Part shown: in pieces, positions 60,952-64,000 of the stretch
Numbering within the stretch: the stretch's first letter is position 1
How the letters are laid out: the number at the start of each line of letters is the position of its first letter
Position numbers and translations under genes: made by a program
The notes under the pieces: generated by a model
Database searches by the model: none
Seen by the model: only the letters and a program-made list of their open reading frames with translations
What the model was told of the DNA's origin: nothing
Origin: Pseudotabrizicola sp051200875
GTDB taxonomy: Bacteria > Pseudomonadota > Alphaproteobacteria > Rhodobacterales > Rhodobacteraceae
NCBI RefSeq assembly: GCF_051200875.1
Contig: NZ_CP195191.1
Span: forward strand, 434,001 to 498,000
Direction: 5' to 3'
Length of the DNA: 64,000 nt

Positions 60952-61980
60952 TTAGGCCGCCCGAAGGATCATTCCGAACAAGTCCCTTGGATCATCAGGG
61001 TCAGCGATCATGTCCAACTGGTCGCAAAGCCCTGTTTCTGTCAATTTCGACTTGATATAGCGTAGGGCACTGAAGTCCTCGATTGCAAAACCAACGCTGT
61101 CGAAGAGCGTCACCTGATCTGCACGAGTGCGGCCCGGAACTAGCCCGGCAATCACTTGCCAAAGTTCCACCACCGGGTGATCGACCGAGAGCTGCTGAAT
61201 TTCACCCTCAACCCGCGTTTGAGGCGGGTATTCGACGAAAATATCCGACCGCAGTAAAATGTCCTTGGCAAGTTCGGTTTTGCCGGGACAATCGCCTCCA
61301 ACCCCGTTCAGATGGACCCCGCTGCCGACCATATTGTCAGACAGGATCGTGGCGTTCTTTTTATCGGCCGTGACCGTGGTGATAATGCCTGCGCCCAGAA
61401 TGGCGTCTTCCGCAGACGTGCAGGATTTAACAGTTAATCCGCGCTGCAAAAGATTACGGGCGCATTTCTCTGTCGCCAGAGGATCAATATCGTAAAGGCG
61501 AACTTCTTCGATCCCGCAGACGGCCTTGAATGCCAGCGCCTGGAATTCCGCCTGTGCTCCATTGCCAATCAGGGCCATGACCTTGGTCTTCGGGGCAAGC
61601 CATTTTGCTGCCATCGCACTTGTTGCCGCCGTACGAAGCGCCGTCAGGATGGTCATTTCAGAAAGCAGGACGGGGTAGCCAGTTTCGACATCCGCCAATA
61701 ATCCAAAGGCAGTAACAGTTTGCAGGCCTTTTTTCATGTTGGCAGGGTGGCCATTCACATACTTAAAGCCGTAGGTTTCGCCGTCAGATGTTGGCATCAG
61801 CTCAATCACGCCGACATCGGAGTGACTGGCGATACGTGGAGTCTTGTCGAATTGGCCCCAACGCAGAAAGTCCGCTTCGATTTCTACAGCTAGATCAGCC
61901 ATCACCCGCTCGATGCCAAGGTGGTTGACCAGTTTCATCATCTTGTCCACCGAGACAAAGGGGACGAGGTTCAGCGTCAT
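60952..61980 (-). CDS. Ornithine cyclodeaminase
   Basis: A 342-residue NAD-dependent enzyme of the ornithine cyclodeaminase/mu-crystallin family that turns ornithine into proline and ammonia. VMALIGNGAQAEFQALAF is the Rossmann motif, YGFKYVNGHPANMKKGLQTV the substrate loop, and GVHLNGVGGDCPGKTEL contains the catalytic aspartate. It directly follows the arginase gene. ATG at 61980 has a GGAG site; the ATG at 61995 overlaps the arginase stop. Confidence 0.93.
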   Translation of the reverse strand: MTLNLVPFVSVDKMMKLVNHLGIERVMADLAVEIEADFLRWGQFDKTPRIASHSDVGVIELMPTSDGETYGFKYVNGHPANMKKGLQTVTAFGLLADVETGYPVLLSEMTILTALRTAATSAMAAKWLAPKTKVMALIGNGAQAEFQALAFKAVCGIEEVRLYDIDPLATEKCARNLLQRGLTVKSCTSAEDAILGAGIITTVTADKKNATILSDNMVGSGVHLNGVGGDCPGKTELAKDILLRSDIFVEYPPQTRVEGEIQQLSVDHPVVELWQVIAGLVPGRTRADQVTLFDSVGFAIEDFSALRYIKSKLTETGLCDQLDMIADPDDPRDLFGMILRAA

Positions 61981-61991
61981 GTCAGGCTCCA

Positions 61992-62915
61992 TCATTTCGA
62001 ACGAGTGGGGCGGTCAAAGACCTTTTTCCCCATCAAGCTACCAACCAAATCGACCATCAGCCGGGCGGTCATGCCGCGATCGTCGAGAAATGGGTTCAGT
62101 TCGACGAGGTCTAAACTGGTCACCAATCCGGACTCGTGCAGCAGTTCCATGACCAGATGCGCTTCCCGAAAAGTGGTCCCGCCGGGAACTGTAGTGCCTA
62201 CGGCTGGCGCTATCGTTGGATCAAGAAAGTCGACGTCAAGGCTGACGTGCAGCATGCCGCCTGCATCGCGTACCCTAGCAAGAAAGTCGCGCAGGGGTTT
62301 CACAATGCCATGTTCATCCAGAACACGCATGTCATTGATCGCAATGTCATGATCCAGCAAAGCTGCATGTTCTGCCGGATCAACGGAGCGGATACCGTAC
62401 AGGCAGATGCGGTCCGCCGGAATCGGGGCAGGGAAGGGCGGGAAGGCCTCAAAACCTTCGCGGCCAGCAATGTAGGCCACGGGGGTTCCGTGCAGATTGC
62501 CGCTGGTCGTCGTCATCGGGGTGTGAAAATCGGAATGCGCATCCAGCCAAAGCAGGAACAACGGGCGACCTGACCGCTTTGCATGGGCCGCAGCCCCCGC
62601 AACAGAGCCGAGGGCCAATGAGTGATCGCCTCCAAGGACGATGGGCATAGCCCCTTCGGACAGCGCATCATCGACACGATCGGTAAGGATTTCAGTCCAA
62701 CCAAGTGTTTCTGGCAGCGAGTGTACTGCGGGGTTCGGACATGTGGCGTCAGTCAGGTCGGGCAACGTGACATCGCCCCAATCGGAGACGCCATGCCCAA
62801 GGTCCGAAATCGCCTGAGCCAGCCCGGCAACTCGATACGCTGCGGGACCCATTAGACAGCCGGGTCGGCGCTGTCCGGAATCAATGGGGGCGCCAATAAG
62901 TACGGTGCGGGGCAT
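61992..62915 (-). CDS. rocF: Arginase
   Basis: A 307-residue ureohydrolase making ornithine and urea from arginine. The manganese motifs are all present: GGDHSLALGS, LDAHSDFHTP and SLDVDFLDPTIAP, plus the C-terminal SLDLVELNPFLDDRGMT. It pairs with ornithine cyclodeaminase to give an arginine-to-proline route and is divergent from an Lrp/AsnC regulator. Confidence 0.96.
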   Translation of the reverse strand: MPRTVLIGAPIDSGQRRPGCLMGPAAYRVAGLAQAISDLGHGVSDWGDVTLPDLTDATCPNPAVHSLPETLGWTEILTDRVDDALSEGAMPIVLGGDHSLALGSVAGAAAHAKRSGRPLFLLWLDAHSDFHTPMTTTSGNLHGTPVAYIAGREGFEAFPPFPAPIPADRICLYGIRSVDPAEHAALLDHDIAINDMRVLDEHGIVKPLRDFLARVRDAGGMLHVSLDVDFLDPTIAPAVGTTVPGGTTFREAHLVMELLHESGLVTSLDLVELNPFLDDRGMTARLMVDLVGSLMGKKVFDRPTRSK

Positions 62916-62971
62916 GTGATTACTCCTCTTTCACATCAGGTTGGTGCAGTTTGATGATGGATTGAAGCTAA

Positions 62972-62990
62972 TTATTGTGCGATATGATAA
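62972..62990 (+). promoter_or_regulatory. Lrp-like AT-rich element between arginase and AsnC gene
   Basis: TTAT-N11-ATAA lies in the 110-bp divergent gap, 35 bp before the regulator start. Size and AT content fit an Lrp/AsnC half-palindrome, but symmetry beyond the outer bases is weak. Confidence 0.35.
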
Positions 62991-63025
62991 GATAAATGAC
63001 CATTTTGAGAGATGGAATTGTCGAT

Positions 63026-63457
63026 ATGGATGATACAGATCATGCGCTGATCGCGGAACTTCGACGTGACGGTCGGGCTGCGATCTCGGATTTGGCAGAC
63101 CGGCTTTCGATGTCGCGGGCGACCGTTCGCGCCCGCATGGAACGCCTGATTGAACGCGGCGAGATTGCCGGTTTCACGGTTCTGACGCGATCTGATGTAT
63201 CGGCTGCGCCAGTTCGTGCAATCATGCTGATCGGTATCGAAGGAAAAGGTGCCGAAAGAACGATGGCACGTTTGGCGGGTATTCCTGCTGTGCTGGCCGT
63301 CCATTCAACCAATGGCAAATGGGATCTGATCGTCGATCTCGGGGCGCAAAGCCTTTCTGAATTGGATGAGGTGATCTTTCGGATTCGCAATATCGACGGT
63401 GTCATGACATCCGAAACCAACTTGCTCTTGTCCACTCGACGTGCCGGGCGAAAGTAG
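63026..63457 (+). CDS. Lrp/AsnC-family regulator
   Basis: A 143-residue regulator. The HTH (DHALIAELRRDGRAAISDLADRLSMSRATVRARMERLIERGEI) is followed by a ligand-binding RAM domain (AIMLIGIEGKGAERTMARLAGIPAVLAVHSTNGKWDLIVDL). The likely effector is arginine or ornithine, given the divergent genes. The start could be ATG 63026 or ATG 62996; the former matches the usual family N-terminus (MDDTDHALI). Confidence 0.9.
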   Translation: MDDTDHALIAELRRDGRAAISDLADRLSMSRATVRARMERLIERGEIAGFTVLTRSDVSAAPVRAIMLIGIEGKGAERTMARLAGIPAVLAVHSTNGKWDLIVDLGAQSLSELDEVIFRIRNIDGVMTSETNLLLSTRRAGRK

Positions 63458-63482
63458 CATTCGATTGTGCAGGCCGAACGTG

Positions 63483-63516
63483 GCCTTGGTCACGAAAGCG
63501 TTTCCGCGACCAAGGC
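63483..63516 (+). terminator. Hairpin after the AsnC gene
   Basis: A perfect 9-bp stem GCCTTGGTC/GACCAAGGC lies 26 bp after the stop codon. It has no T-run, so it is a probable Rho-assisted terminator or 3'-end stabiliser before ccmF. Confidence 0.6.
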
Positions 63517-63579
63517 GCACAGGGCATGGCATGGCGCCGGAAATCCGCCTATGGTTGCTGCACAGACGGAGGCTAGCAG

Positions 63580-64000
63580 ATGATTGTTGAACTTGGGCAT
63601 TTTGCCTTGATCCTTGCGTTAGCTGTTGCACTGGTGCAGAGCACCATTCCGCTTGTCGGGGCGCAGCAACGTAACGCAGCGCTTATGTCGGTCGCAGGGC
63701 CGGCAGCAATTATCCAGTTTGTTCTAGTTCTTGCCAGCTTTGCTGCACTAACCTACGCCTTCGTAACGTCAGACTTTTCTCTGCGGCTTGTGGTGCTGAA
63801 CTCGCACACGCTGAAGCCGATGCTCTACAAGGTTTCGGGCGTTTGGGGGAACCATGAGGGCTCGTTGCTACTTTGGGCGCTCATCCTCGCACTTTTCGGC
63901 GCCTGTGCAGCTTGGTTCGGAGGTAACTTGCCGCCGTCGCTTCGCGCTCGCGTGATTGCCATTCAGGGCCTGATCGGCGTTGCCTTCCTATCCTTCATGC
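63580..64000 (+). CDS. ccmF: Cytochrome c heme lyase subunit CcmF (3' end outside window)
   Basis: The first 140 residues of CcmF, part of the system I cytochrome c maturation complex that attaches heme in the periplasm. MIVELGHFALILALAVALVQS and the VSGVWGNHEGSLLLWALILALFG segment (start of the tryptophan-rich WWD domain region) are diagnostic. An ACGGAGG site precedes the ATG. The upstream neighbour is an AsnC gene rather than ccmE, so ccmF starts its own transcript here. Confidence 0.93.
   Translation, partial: MIVELGHFALILALAVALVQSTIPLVGAQQRNAALMSVAGPAAIIQFVLVLASFAALTYAFVTSDFSLRLVVLNSHTLKPMLYKVSGVWGNHEGSLLLWALILALFGACAAWFGGNLPPSLRARVIAIQGLIGVAFLSFM

Overview
The window reads as a chromosomal segment of an alphaproteobacterium of the Rhodobacterales (Roseobacter/Rhodobacter-type). 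The basis is gene content and style: a three-in-one branched-chain amino acid operon, TRAP and tripartite tricarboxylate (Tct) transporters, a GapR-like protein, a RutR-type TetR regulator, a sodium-symporter/histidine-kinase hybrid, moderately high GC, and many ATGA/TGATG stop-start overlaps. I see no phage, insertion sequence, integrase, CRISPR array or rRNA. One tRNA gene (Thr, anticodon UGU) is present.

Layout. (1) 1-16639, plus strand: the end of a phenylacetate-CoA-ligase-like gene, then a tightly packed operon for leucine, valine and isoleucine breakdown. It holds a thiolase, isobutyryl-CoA dehydrogenase, 3-hydroxyisobutyryl-CoA hydrolase, 3-hydroxyisobutyrate dehydrogenase, an enoyl-CoA hydratase, an HSD10-type dehydrogenase, isovaleryl-CoA dehydrogenase, an acyl-CoA synthetase, both methylcrotonyl-CoA carboxylase subunits, HMG-CoA lyase and methylglutaconyl-CoA hydratase. 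Three unrelated genes sit inside it: an LprI-like secreted protein, a hexapeptide acetyltransferase and a glutathione transferase. (2) 16643-25458: a minus-strand operon tctC-tctB-tctA-AtuA-like-DUF4387-AbrB-like, divergent from a two-component system (tctD, tctE) with its own periplasmic binding protein; the substrate is unknown. (3) 25465-28823: xthA, then the most unusual locus. An 86-residue peptide with six MTSIA motifs (five of them in 24-nt tandem repeats) is followed by an attenuator-like hairpin, an unrecognised 356-residue protein and a DMT-family exporter, closed by a strong terminator. It looks like a compact multi-core peptide (RiPP-like) cassette. (4) 28822-30452: erpA and a dNTPase. 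(5) 30449-40938: a hexuronate and unsaturated-uronate regulon (uxaC, TRAP transporter, kdgF, kduI, kduD, uxuB, uxuA) divergent from a GntR regulator and kdgK. (6) 41040-44727: a tiny membrane peptide, an omega-amino acid transaminase divergent from a RutR-like regulator with a RutR-box-like site between them, and a large XRE regulator. (7) 44823-49237: a receiver-only response regulator, a small membrane protein, a symporter-kinase hybrid and a FliM/FliN-like protein. (8) 49285-51498: a sulfide/persulfide detoxification operon (metallo-beta-lactamase, split YeeE/YedE transporter, DUF442 protein) with a SqrR/BigR-like operator upstream. (9) 51659-57500: DksA-like protein, a catalytically degenerate FadJ-like protein, a GapR-like protein, a sulfotransferase-like protein and an orphan ferric-type ABC permease. 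(10) 57542-63457: tRNA-Thr, a phytanoyl-CoA-dioxygenase-like enzyme divergent from a LacI regulator, a second sulfotransferase, and an arginase/ornithine cyclodeaminase pair divergent from an Lrp/AsnC regulator. (11) 63580-end: the start of ccmF.

The well-understood parts describe a heterotroph that feeds on amino acids, algal or plant uronates and organic acids. Functions come from family signatures read by eye; no database search was run. Start sites were chosen from Shine-Dalgarno spacing and overlaps and are noted where uncertain.
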